Shown: positions 1 through 11,129 of the stretch, piece by piece | How the letters are laid out: each line of letters begins with the position of its first letter | How positions within the stretch are numbered: the first letter of the stretch is position 1 | Notes under the pieces: generated by a model | The model's input: only the letters and a program-made list of their open reading frames with translations | What the model was told of the DNA's origin: nothing | Databases searched by the model: none | Translations under genes and position numbers: made by a program | Origin: Klebsormidium nitens | Taxonomy: Eukaryota > Streptophyta > Klebsormidiophyceae > Klebsormidiales > Klebsormidiaceae | Direction: 5' to 3' | NCBI GenBank assembly: GCA_000708835.1 | Contig: DF237001.1 | Span: forward strand, 145,967 to 209,966 | DNA: 64,000 nt

Positions 1-272
1 CTTGAATCTACACGACCTGAGGCTGCTCGCGCGCAGGGTACCAAGCGGTATGGGGGTCTAAAATGGAAACTGCAGTCCACGTTCTCCTTCCACGGGTTCT
101 GACAGCTCATCTCAATATGGTTCCGGCAGTCAAACTAGGTTCATTCCAGAAGAGGAGACCAGCGGTTGTCCCAAACATATGGAATGCTGCATGTATCAAT
201 CGTGAAAGTGCGGGGAAAACTCGAGAGGGCTTTTTTGAATACTGGAACCAAAGTGCGAAACCCCTTTTGCAG

Positions 273-3200
273 ACAGTAACGTCGTGCTCACATCCCCCCA
301 GGGAGAGGTCATTGCCTGCGCTTATCAGGTATGCTTCGTCGCCCCACTTAGCATGTTTTCTTGACGTCTTCGTGTCATCTCACCTTGTGGCGCAAACTTG
401 AGTCGCTCATCACCCATATGCAACGCAAATCTGCTTAGCCGGCGATCTGGTGCCGCTGTGGTTTTCCTCGGGGCCCGTTGCAGAGCATAACAAGCTTTTC
501 TTCAATCCGAGAAAGTCGGCTTCGATAATCGATCATTTGCTTGTAGACATGCAACCAAAGTGAGCATTACATTGACAGTCACACGTCCGCACCAGAGTCG
601 TGAGGGACACAGTTCCCCGCATGACCCTCTCCCAATTTGAACCATCTCAAGCGACCAACTCAACCTTGTCGGAACTCTCCCGTGTTTCTACGAGTAACCC
701 CTCGACGCCCCTCGTTAACCTGCCTCAAACCAACCACCAACCAGCGTCGTTTCCCCACAGGTTGGTTCCAAGATGTCCAGTCTTCGCACCCTCCAGACTG
801 GCAGCCAGTACGTGCTCCCACCCCCAGCGTCAGGGTTAAGTCCAACCGACGTCCAAACCCTGGACGATTGGGCGGACGTTCTGGTTCGCGTGGACCAACC
901 AACCGCCAGTAAAAGCCTCGTGAGCTTTCAGATGGTCTCCGATTTCATTTGTGGACTAGGGCTCTTTGGTAAAAAGGCTGCTCTCAACTAAGTGCATATC
1001 GAGTGTCGACTTCTTAGATCCTGATCAAGGTTTGGCCCTACCTAAGGACCAGCACGTTTTGCGATGGCGGAGTCTGACACCTGGGTCGAAAGCTCTGAGT
1101 TAACGCGGGATCATGCGTGTCAGGGAAACAATGCTTTTTGTTGGTGATTACTTGGATCAGTGGGAGGAAAACCTAGCTTCGTCAGCAACTCGACTCCTTC
1201 CAGGAAAGCCAGCGGCATGTCCAAGTTCAATGTTAAACGCAACAGGGCCATGTTTCTTACTCCGTTTTGTGTCGCTGACACGAGACAGGGGGATCGCACC
1301 AGGAAAGGTCGGTTCTTTCAACCCCGGTTTTACACGAGTCGCGCACATGCGGTGGAAATAGGCGCCGAGAACGAAACGCTTCCGTTAATCCGCAGGTGCG
1401 CGCTTTTCGAGGCGTGAGTCCTACGCTGGCCGCGGAGCTTGTGAGCAAAGCCGGCGTCGATCCAAATAAGGTGGGCACCGGATTCCGGGCGCATCGATTC
1501 CTCTTTTCCCTGAATTTCGACGCGCCGCTCTAACTTCAATCCCAAGTTTTGGACGACTCTTTTTAACTTATCGAGCATAAGACACGTGTCTTGTTGCCTC
1601 GCATTTGTCTAGCACAGCGTTTCTGCCATCTCGGGACAAAAAGGGCACTCCGACGAGCCCGCCGGCGCCTCATATTCTGACGACGTGTGTGAAGCAACCA
1701 TCCGAATGAGAGCTCTTGACTCAGAGTTTCTGCGCACGTCCATTGGCTGTTGCTTCGGCTCTTAGTTCTACTGAGTCCCAGAGCTCAGGCGCTCGATTCT
1801 CACAAGGAGGACATTATTGTGCAAATCTGCTCTGCTACGCTCAGGTTAATCCCGGTCCACAGCCTTGGTACAAACGCTGGTCATCTCCTTATGCTGCAGC
1901 CTTTCTGTGACCTGACCTCGGAAGATCGGTCGCGCTTTTTCGACGCGTGGAAGGATTGGTTGGAGCGACTCGAGGGCCGGCGGTTTCGGCCTGGCATCGA
2001 CAGGTAAGCGTCCGACAAAGCACCGGAAGGAAGTTTTCGCCAGTGAGCGAGAGCTTTGTCACAGAAACAAGTGTGGTATAGCTCCGTCCTCTTATAGATG
2101 CTCCTCTAGCATCGGTCCATTGAAGAGATTCCTCCCGTCGTTACGGTTCCGGCTGCGGTCTACTTTACGGGAACAGCATCGCGGTGAAGAACTTGTGTGT
2201 CTTTCTTGGTTTTTAAGTTCTCTGTCACCTGCTTAGAGATTTGGACTTGCAATCCATTGTCTACAACTGCGCAAGGGAGTTTTTTGTCATGTCTCACATT
2301 CCGGTCCTGCTTGACTCTCTTTCAATCCAAATTTGTTCATCTACTTTGTGCGGCTTGAGATCTTGTTTCCAGGTCTACCCATCCAAGATCAACCCAAGTC
2401 CCATTTCCAGATGTTATTATCGAGGCCCGTTGTCCTGGCTCCCGACCATAAAATCATCAAGATCTTGAACGTCACGGTTCGTCTCTGTTTTTGCAGTGCC
2501 ACCGGAAAGTACACGGTTCTAGCAGACGACCCCGCTCCAGAGCCGGTGCAGAACGGCACTCACCACGGTCAGGCTGTGAATGCGCCCTCGGGGGAAGGTA
2601 TTCACACCATGCTGGACGAATACTACAGCACTCTGTACAGCGGAGACGCATTCGGGGCGCTCAAGCAGCAGCTGACGTCAAAGGTTGGGCAAGCGCAGGT
2701 CGTCGAGAGTTGTATGTCCATAAAATCTCGGGACTTCAATTTTGAAGGGTATTTTGGAGTACCGTATTAAACGAACGCTTTGGGAACATCTGAACACAGG
2801 AGTATGGGTCTGACGCGAGGCGATACAGGGGTCGGAAGAGCAACCTTTTACGATTCAGGAACTTTGGGACGTCGGATTTCGGGGCCTTCTTAAGTACTTT
2901 ACAAGGGACGCTCAACCGGCAGACGTCGACGGCGAGGGTTGAGGTGTCCCGGAGCAATATGCCCACCGCAATCAGGCTCGCCTTGTCGCAATCTAGCTGC
3001 GCATCATTCTGGAGTCTACGCGGACGGTTTAAGATCTTTGGAATTCGCAAACTGGACGACATCGGAATGCTTGTGCATCTCAAATACTCAATGATTCTTC
3101 GCGCAGTCATGCAGACTCGATGATTATGTGATGCTTGCTCAGCGCCTTCGAAACCCGGCTTTAGTCTAGGACGTCATCTCACCACTTTTTCGTGCCGCCA

Positions 3201-5937
3201 GGATCCTCTCCGTGACGTCAGCACTCTCCCGCAGGTTCGCGCGGCGCTGAAGCGCCTGCAAGGCAAAGCGAAGGTGTACCAGGACCAACTAGCCTCTGCT
3301 GACGGGGCTGCTGACGTGGTCCGAAAAGCGGATCTGCTTATGGCGTATCTGCACGAGTGCCCGCCGCGCGCGTCGGAAGTGACACTGAACGACTTCGAAA
3401 CAGGGGAACCGGTGGTTATCGCGCTTGACCCGGACAAACCGGCGTTGGCCGTGGCGCAGAAGATGTATAAACGGAGGTGGGTTGGATCCGCTAATCGTCC
3501 TGATCGAAAAACTCCTCGTTAGCAGCAGCACGTACAATAGGAGCGAGCAGTCATGGTTGTCCTTCCTTTGAAGTGTCCGTCTTTCTTCCGAGGATTGCGG
3601 CTAGCGAAAACCGTACGACAGTAATGTGTCGCTCGTAAAATGCACTTGTCGAGGTTGCTTCTGCGATCCTTTGAGCTTCCCAGATTGAATAGAGATCCTT
3701 TAAGAGACGGGAGATTTTGTTTTGCGGAGGTTTCAAACAACATGATACGTTTCCAAGGTGGTTTGAAGACTGTTCCACCGGCCTTCTCCTTCTTTTGAGA
3801 CCTCTGTTCGGAGCAATCCGATTCGCTTCCGCTTCTCTACCCCCCTTAGCTTTGAGATGGACAGAAAATTCAGAGAATACCGGAACGGGTTTTATTCCGG
3901 CCTTTTGGTAGAGCGACCCACACTTTGGAAAACCCAAACCCCAAGACTTTAAAAAAGATTTTGCATGTTTTCCAGTTCGAAGCTGCGCCGGTACCGAGCC
4001 AAGATGGAGTCGCCCATGGAGGAGCTGAAAACTGCTGTTGAGGCCAACTCCTGTAACCTGAGATGTCCAACTCTCGGATATGAAATCACATATCTGTACC
4101 TTCCAGTTCGAAGCTGCGCCGGTCCCGTGCTGCGGTAGAGCCCCTTTTAGAGGAAGCGCTGGAAGAGTTGCGGTACCTTCAGGAGGTGGACTTGTCCTTG
4201 CAAGAGCTGGAGAGCTTTCAAAGGGAAGACGACTTGCGGGTGCTTGAAGAGGTGAGGTTGTGCGGTTTGGACTTTCCGGATGATGATTTTGTAAACTTGC
4301 GAGATTTGGATTCTAGGTTCTTGAGGTCCTTTTTTGTAATTTTCAGGTTGACTTTTCAGCTCTTTGAAAAACGGCGCTAGAGATGGTCACCTGCGCGGAT
4401 TTTTGGAGCGGATTAGGCCTATGTGTCCAATATTTCATTGCACGCAGCTTGCCAAAGCTACTCAGAAAATAGACGGAGACTGAGCGTTCGACGATCTGCA
4501 GCTCATCCTGCCGATTCACTTCTCTCACAGCTTGACCATGCACTGACCAGAACGGGTTTCAGCTCTGACTTCCGTTGCGAAGTGTCGTTTACTCGGCCAG
4601 CGCGGGATTCTGGTTAATCGCAGCTCTAAGAGTGGGAACCGAAGCCGGTACTCTGGCTTGCCTTCGAAGTCGTAAGCTGTTCTGTCGCTAACCCGGTGCG
4701 AAACCCACAAGGTTCGCGACGACTTGATCGAAGCAGGTTACGTCAAACACGTGTCCCTAACGGGGTGCGTTACCATTGTTCGTGGCAGGTTCGCGACGAG
4801 TTGATCGAAGCGGGTTACGTCAAACCTGTGCCGACGGGAGGCCCTGTCTCCGGCAAGGGGAAGCGGAAGAAGAGCAGAGCACCAGGCAGTGCCGATTTGA
4901 CGGCCAACATGCGCAAACTTAGCTCTCCAAGCGGTAGGTCTTTGTCACTCCGGTCGGAGACAAGGGCGAAATGGCATACTAATGCAAATGAGCTTTCCTT
5001 TTGAGCCACCGGACGGCCTCGTCAACCTCGTATGGCGCTGCCATCGGTGAATCTTCTTTGAAGTGGGTTTTTCCGGGCTTGTAATCAGGAACGCAATGAG
5101 TAATAAATCTTGTTTCAGTCACCGATCCGTTCCGTTTCCGTTTCCGCAGGGTTCGTCGTGCTAGTCGGCCGGAACAGCCGGCAGAACGACACGCTGACGC
5201 ACCGAGTGGCCACGCAGTACGACCTGTGGTTCCACGCCCAGGGGGTCCCCGGCAGTCACGTATCCTCCCCCCTGCTGCGAAAGAGCTGCATAACTCTCTG
5301 CAATGCGTCTTCGGCATCCTTCTCTTGTTTGCTTCTATCAATTGCTTCTGTGTGAGACACCTGGTTATCTGCACATCTGCTAATCCGATGTTTGACCGTC
5401 GTTTAGTTGGGTTTATTTGGCCAGTATCCTTTCTTGGATGCATTTCTTGACTCGCGCCCAGGTCTTGCTCCGAGTGCCCCCGGGGCAGTCCGCCGGGCAA
5501 GATGACATCGGCTTCGCAGCCGGCGTGGCCGCGTACTATTCCAAGGCGAGCAAGCCTGACTTTAAACCCACAACTTTCAGACGCATTTCAACGTACTCAA
5601 CAACCCAATCGCCTTTTTGTTGCTGCATTGGACAGGCCATCCGGAAAGTCTGCTCGCATCATTCGAAGAATCCTTGAATCTGCTCATATCGATGTATGTC
5701 TGAACGTTTGTCACACTTTGATTTTTGATTGAGGCGCGTGGACCGTAACATGATGATCCTTGCCTCGCCAAGCAGATGAAGGGCAACCACCGGGCTCCAG
5801 TGATCTATGTAGCACCCAAACACATTGGGCGCCCTCGGGGAGCGCGGCCCGGTTTAGTAACGGTCGAGAATGAGACTGTCGTTACTGGTGATGGTTCCAC
5901 AGAGCCGCAAGGCGTGGAGCAGCCCGTTCCTGTTTGA
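273..5937 (+). CDS. RqcH/NFACT-family ribosome quality-control protein (5' part not found)
   Basis: Exons read: 273-328, 761-919, 1396-1470, 1900-2003, 2497-2698, 3235-3476, 4107-4251, 4789-4933, 5150-5259, 5462-5545 and 5776-5937; all joins keep phase. The first exons give the end of the NFACT-N domain ([20 protein letters not shown], then [13 protein letters not shown] and [12 protein letters not shown]). The middle has a [13 protein letters not shown] segment, a coiled-coil region and [18 protein letters not shown]. The end is an NFACT-R domain ([30 protein letters not shown]) and a short basic tail. NFACT proteins bind stalled large ribosomal subunits with peptidyl-tRNA and direct C-terminal tailing. 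There is no NFACT-C domain, so it resembles bacterial RqcH rather than eukaryotic NEMF/Rqc2; plastid location is my inference. The exons upstream of 273, with the start and any catalytic Asp-Arg pair, were not identified and may lie outside the window. Confidence 0.88.
3966..4130 (+). repeat. Duplicated 3' splice site and exon start, pair A
   Basis: Inside the RqcH gene, a 23-base stretch (a splice acceptor ending in CAG plus the exon start coding SKLRR) occurs at about 3971-3993 and again at about 4102-4124. The second copy opens the exon that fits the family ([20 protein letters not shown]). The first opens a diverged reading, [18 protein letters not shown], that runs about 75 bases to a weak donor. 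The copies are 131 bases apart. Confidence 0.85.
4710..4832 (+). repeat. Duplicated 3' splice site and exon start, pair B
   Basis: Two copies of an acceptor plus exon start lie 77 bases apart in the RqcH gene, at about 4712 and 4789. They encode [13 protein letters not shown] and [13 protein letters not shown]. Only the second stays open into the rest of the protein. Reading through the first hits a stop after shifting frame within the second copy. Confidence 0.87.
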
Positions 5938-7467
5938 CACTAGCATCGAGTTCTGGCGCGCAACGAGGTGGTATGACGTATCTTGCGACAATTGCTAGCC
6001 TGAACGCGGTAATGACTGCCAGGTATTGTATCATGTGCTGTGGGACAAGTCGATGTTCACACTGCGCATTGCGGTTTTCCGAGTAAAGTCATTGCCGTCC
6101 AAGTTGCATCTCCGGCTTGCAGATGGCATGCCTGCACCAATCGAAGTCGGATATACGCTTCTAGCTAGCAGGAATCTGTTATGTGAATCGCTGGCAGATG
6201 ATATTACGATGCTGTTTATCCGATCCTATAAGCTCGATTTAAGCTTGGCGCCCAGAAGAGACGCCCGACGCTTGAATATGACCCGACAACCGGCCTTACG
6301 TCTTGGTGAGCATGCATGTGCGCCGGGTGGAACTTGGGAACATGCCCGGTCGCGGTCGTGCCAACATCATTCGCAGGGATGCCCTGAGCAAGCGCTTATA
6401 CAAGTAGCCTTGAAGCCCGGCCTCGTCATCAAATTACAACTTTCAAAAAAGAGGGCGGCCTCAGGCGACTGTCTTAGCTAGCCAGCACTGGCCAGGCAGT
6501 CGGACAAATTCGAGGAAACGGTCCGTGGATCCTCAACCAAATACTATGTGTAATACAATCTTAAGGAAACAATCAGATGATTGGCATCTAGGCGCCAGCT
6601 CGAGGAACATGACATGATGCATACGTATAGTACCCTACCTCCTTGTGGCGGGGCTCAGCCAATAATGCAGGCCACTGAGAACCAGGATTTCGAGGCTCAG
6701 GCCGCTGCATCAATGCCAGCATATCAAGTCTCTCATTCATGGCCCGCACTGAAGAAAGACTCCGGGGCTGATTTTGCATGGGTGTCTAGCTGTTTACTGG
6801 ATCGAGTCGAGCGTATTATCAATCAGGCACGCTGATCCACTCGTAACCTCGTATATTCTGTGTTGCACATGTAGGACGGAGCTTGGGCTAACTTGACACA
6901 TTGCAAAAGCTGCCCATCATCATATCCTACTCTATCAGGCGCGGCCGAGCATAGATTCGTATGTGAATTCGGAATGCAGGGTGCTACGGCTCATTTGATA
7001 GACGTTGTATACGTACACTTTCGAGAAGCGTCGGTCTATTCAAATCCAATCCTCGATAACACTTTAAATTCGAACTCAGTTTGCGCGTGCATATCAATCA
7101 GAGTCTGAATAGACTCGCTCTCTGCGATGAGGTCACTAGCTTTCTAGAGGTACAACTCGTCTGTATCTTGCGCGGCGCGGTAAAGAAGAGAATACCTTAA
7201 AGGCGTACAAACCCAAACCGTCACTAATCCGTTGTTAACGCAGCACTTTTTGTGGTGCTTTTTCCTGGCCCGCTGAGTCCATACGGACTGCTCTGCTAAA
7301 AGCAGACTGACGTCTCCCTCAAACCCCTGACGTCAGCCATGTAACCCGCAAACAAAACTGGCTGTATAGCCTTTCACTCTTGGAACCAAAACTGACGTTA
7401 TTCCAACCCTCCATATGCACGAGACTGGCCTCAGAACTTGTTAACTCAGAAGACGACTGCTGCTCTC
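5938..7467. other. Intergenic stretch between convergent genes
   Basis: The region between the RqcH stop and the stop of the SH3b gene. It should hold both 3' untranslated regions. The longest frame (about 6026-6481) has no recognisable domain. TGACGT-type motifs recur at about 7288-7395, including one exact TGACGTCA at 7328. No RNA gene was recognised. Confidence 0.6.
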
Positions 7468-9417
7468 TTACAAGCAGGGGCTAGCCGGGCAGAGCCCTCC
7501 GCAGCTGACGTAATAGTCGGCGAGCCAGCCGACAGTGCCGTCAGCAGCCTTGCCGTACAGCCAGCGGGCGTCTCCGTTGATGCTCTGACCGTTGGAGTAG
7601 CAGTAGATGTTGAAGTTGGTGCCCCTGGGGAGGGTCTTGATGACGGGGCAGCAGCAGTTGTTGGCGCAGTAAGTGCTGGGTCTGCAGAAGTCTGCAGAAA
7701 AAGGAACTAAGAGGTAAGTATGAGGAGGGGACGGCAGGAGGGGACGGGGGAGAATGCTTCCACTTTTTCTTAGAACAAGGACCGTAGAGCAATTTTGGGT
7801 GAGTGAGTGAGCGAGCGAGCTGCGAAGTGGTCAGATACGAAAGAATGAGAGATCATGTGACAAGAACAGCTGATATCATTGCGGATACGAAGATGAAGCA
7901 ACCTGTCAATGTAGCAAATTGGTAAACGTGAAGGGAAGGATGAACAGTGCAAAAAAGCGATGGGACATTCAGCACTTCACCGGAATCAAGAAAGTTTTCA
8001 TTGCGCAGGCGCTACCAGTCACTCATCTAAATCGCAAGATTCCAGGCTATGGGAACACACTTGCAGCCTTCAGAACAAGAGCATAGTCTGGCGAACTTTG
8101 AACAAACCATTCGACCCGAACGCTGGAGAGACTGTGCAGAACGCTTCCCAATTCCAGAGACCCATTTCTTGCTTAAGTTGCTTACATGCAGTCACATGTT
8201 TGTACTTTGGAATTTCAAGTCAATCAGAAAGCTGCCTCCTTCTGTCTTAGAGTTCAGAAGCCACAGAGTCTAACGTGATCGCAAAACTGATTGGGCAATC
8301 TGATCAAACTTCTCCACTTGTGCCTTGATAATCTAAGAGTGCCAGCGTGTCTTTGCAAAAGAAAGATAACTACAAACGAACAACAAAAGCGAACAACTTC
8401 ATGAGTGACCAAGCTTTGAATTGCTAGGAAAAGTACCACAGACATTATGTCCAGGAAGTCGTGAAGGACAAGATAATCTGTTTCTTTCAAGCTGGAGAAT
8501 AACAACGCCTTAAGCCAGAAGGCCGGTCAAGTCTGACAGGAGGCATGACGAGATGGCCTCATTCTTAACAATCAGCTGTAGTGAGCCTGTCCTACACTTC
8601 ACAATTAGGACTTGTGAAACAGATTCATGAAGCTGGCTTACTGTCAGAGTCGCCGCATCTGCGGATGTTAGTGTTGTCATTGAGAGTGTAGGCCTCCGCA
8701 GCCACCAAAAAGCAAGCCAAAATGACCAGTGCCACCAGGGACGCCAGCCTGCATAAAGCATCGGACACACATCAGTTCAGCTTGTCAAGAAACAAGAAAA
8801 TAAGGCCGTCACAGACCAAAGAAGGGACTTCTTTCCACAAGGGGTTGAAAGGGCTTTTGCTCGTGAGAGAAGAGGAGGAAAAGAGTCGACAGCAATGAGA
8901 GATTGCTTTACTTAGTGTAGTTGCTTGATGTCCACTAATACAGCTGAAGTGCAAAGGAAGAGCTGGCGCACTGAGGCAGCGTATGCAAGTGTTGTCAGGA
9001 GAAGCTTGTACGTGTAAGTCACTGAGGCTTCTGTCGGTGAGAAGCAGATTCAGACCTGGTGATGTAATACCTATGCACACCACTTTCTATCCTTAGAGAA
9101 CTGAGTCAGATGAAGTATACCATAATTGAGAAGGCTTTTCCCAAACTTTTGCTGGTCAAGAAAGAAGTTTCGTGGAAGTTAGACTGCATGAACCATCAGT
9201 AACAACGCAGGAACGGAGCTGACAGCAGCTGGCAGTACTTCAAAGTTCTCATTTATGATCCAGCAATCATATGTGCATTTTTCCATTTTAAAAGGCTGTG
9301 GCTGCGCAGATGAACGTGCTGGGAGAAATGAGCAAATGGACAGCAGCTTGACAATCGATTAGTGCAATGCCGCTGTCATCAATTGAGTGCTTACTTGGAG
9401 GAAGAAGAGCGAGCCAT
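7468..9417 (-). CDS. Small secreted Cys-rich protein with bacterial-type SH3 (SH3b) domain
   Basis: Three exons on the minus strand, 9395-9417, 8642-8748 and 7468-7691, join in phase to 117 residues. The ATG at 9417 starts MARSSSSKLASLVALVILAC, a clear signal peptide that continues LVAAEA with likely cleavage there. The mature part reads YTLNDNTNIRRCGDSDNFC, then a Cys cluster (CANNCCC), then an SH3b core: VIKTLPRGTNFNIYCYSNGQ, INGDARWLYGK, GWLADYYVSC. This matches the short secreted SH3 domains common in actinobacterial wall hydrolases and some fungal secreted proteins, which follow the pattern aNVRsgPs...GW(V/L)sDYYV. No catalytic domain is attached. It probably acts outside the cell or at the wall; the ligand is unknown. 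The family's distribution suggests possible transfer from bacteria, followed by intron gain. Confidence 0.8.
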
Positions 9418-11129
9418 GGTGGTTGTGTTGCTTCAAGTACCTCGGCGCCTGTGGAGCGGAGTGAGTAGAAGTGGGTAACTTGCTCTGCTTGAAGGAGGCA
9501 ACCTTGAACCGATACTGAAAGGACAGGCTTGCTTCGACTTTGCTTGTGGGGATTGCAATAAGAACGCGCTTCCACTTCGAACAAAGGCACCTGTGTATCA
9601 CTGTATGAGCTAGCCTTTAGGTCCTAGTCAAGACCTGAGCATGGAAAGGCTCGAGTTCGGAGAAGTCGGCATCTCTACGGTTCTCAGTTGACAATCCGCA
9701 AGCAGTGAGCAGTGAGCACCGTGACCGAGCACATGAGCCTTGAGCTACCAATCATTGATTGGATGCCGGCATAAAAGGAGGAATATTCGAGCTGCCGCAA
9801 GTTGCGGACTCCCTTAGTCTCCAGTGCCACTTTTGCACATCATTTGGCACCATCTGAGGAGGACATGTGGCAAAAATCATCGGGATGATGCGGCTTACTA
9901 AAAAGATTCTGTAAGATTTAATAATTGCCAAGGATAAGGGTCATGATTGATGTGGTCACCTGGCGATCTGCAAATTGGCTTTTAATAGGTTTGTTCAAGC
10001 TTCAAGCTAACCAGGCTAGTCAAGAGGTGGCATAGGTATTATATATAACACTTGTAACCCGGCTGGTCATCCTGGGGTACCTAACCTCGTCCACTTTAAC
10101 TAAAGAACCTAACCCAGGATCTCATACGCTCCGCACTCCTCCTGATAACTAGAGACACATAGAGACACAAGAGACAAGCTGAGCCGAGTCGACGAGTTCC
10201 CCGAGATTAATAGACAAGGGGCTCATTGGCCAACGCATCGCTTTGTATTGATATCGTTACTGTTATTGATATTATAGGGACCTGTCGCACAGACTCGTCG
10301 CCAAGAAGGTCACTTTTCATATGCACGCTCCATGCTCTCTCTGCTGTGACAGTTGCGTATAACATGTCCCTACCTGACCCATCATAACGCCGCTGCAACC
10401 AAGCAGGTTTTATGTAGGATTAACTGCATTATGCTGAATGCATTCAAACAAGATCATGATTGTAGTACTGTACTTTCATGGATGAAGTCACATGGTATTC
10501 TATATAGCATCGACCGAACTTCGCTGCAAATATGGATTAATTATCGCGGATGCGCGAAGCTATATATCCTTCCGATAAGATGCATGTGCATCGGATCCAA
10601 CTTATCCATACGATCAGACTGACGTGGTTTGCAGAGCATAGTGGTCTCCAAAATCAACTTCATGCACCCACAAGCCAGAGTTGAAATTGTTAAAGTGCTT
10701 GAAATGCATTGTGCAATCGCAAATTCAATGCATTCAGGACTCCGCTTCGTACTTCCTTAGCTTCACAAGCATTCGACCAAAGTGGAAGTGGCTGGAGGAG
10801 AACGAATTGGCGGGCGCCAAATATATGATAACTGCATTAGACATCTGCTCATCATGCAACACTTCAGGACAAGCAATCAGGAAGTGGTAGATGCAATTCC
10901 GCCTAAATGGAGGGGTCTGAAAAGTTGTTGAAAAGCAAAAACCTGGAACAGATGCTGCTAATCTCAATTGCGGAATTTTGACTAGAACGAGGAGCAAAAT
11001 ATTTTACACTCATGCGGAACTATTGCTCAATATCACAATCTGCTACTGATTGTCACGACTGCTCGTCGCCAAAGCTGGCGGGGATTGACGGACAAAAAGC
11101 TTTCATTTGTGCAGGAAAGGCCTGAATGC
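9418..11129. other. Gene-poor stretch upstream of the SH3b gene and downstream of ELIP1
   Basis: It should contain the promoter of the minus-strand SH3b gene and the 3' untranslated region of the minus-strand ELIP gene. A plus-strand TATA-like sequence (CATAAAAGG, about 9771) and another AT-rich box (TATTATATATAA, about 10037) are present, but no supported gene follows either. No frame shows recognisable domains. Confidence 0.5.

Noticed and set aside
6026-6481. Open frame of 151 codons on the plus strand after the RqcH gene
   Set aside because: No recognisable domain and no supporting splice or start context; probably chance in a 3' spacer.
9767-9800. TATA-like CATAAAAGG on the plus strand
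   Set aside because: No gene or RNA could be recognised downstream, so a promoter call would be unsupported.
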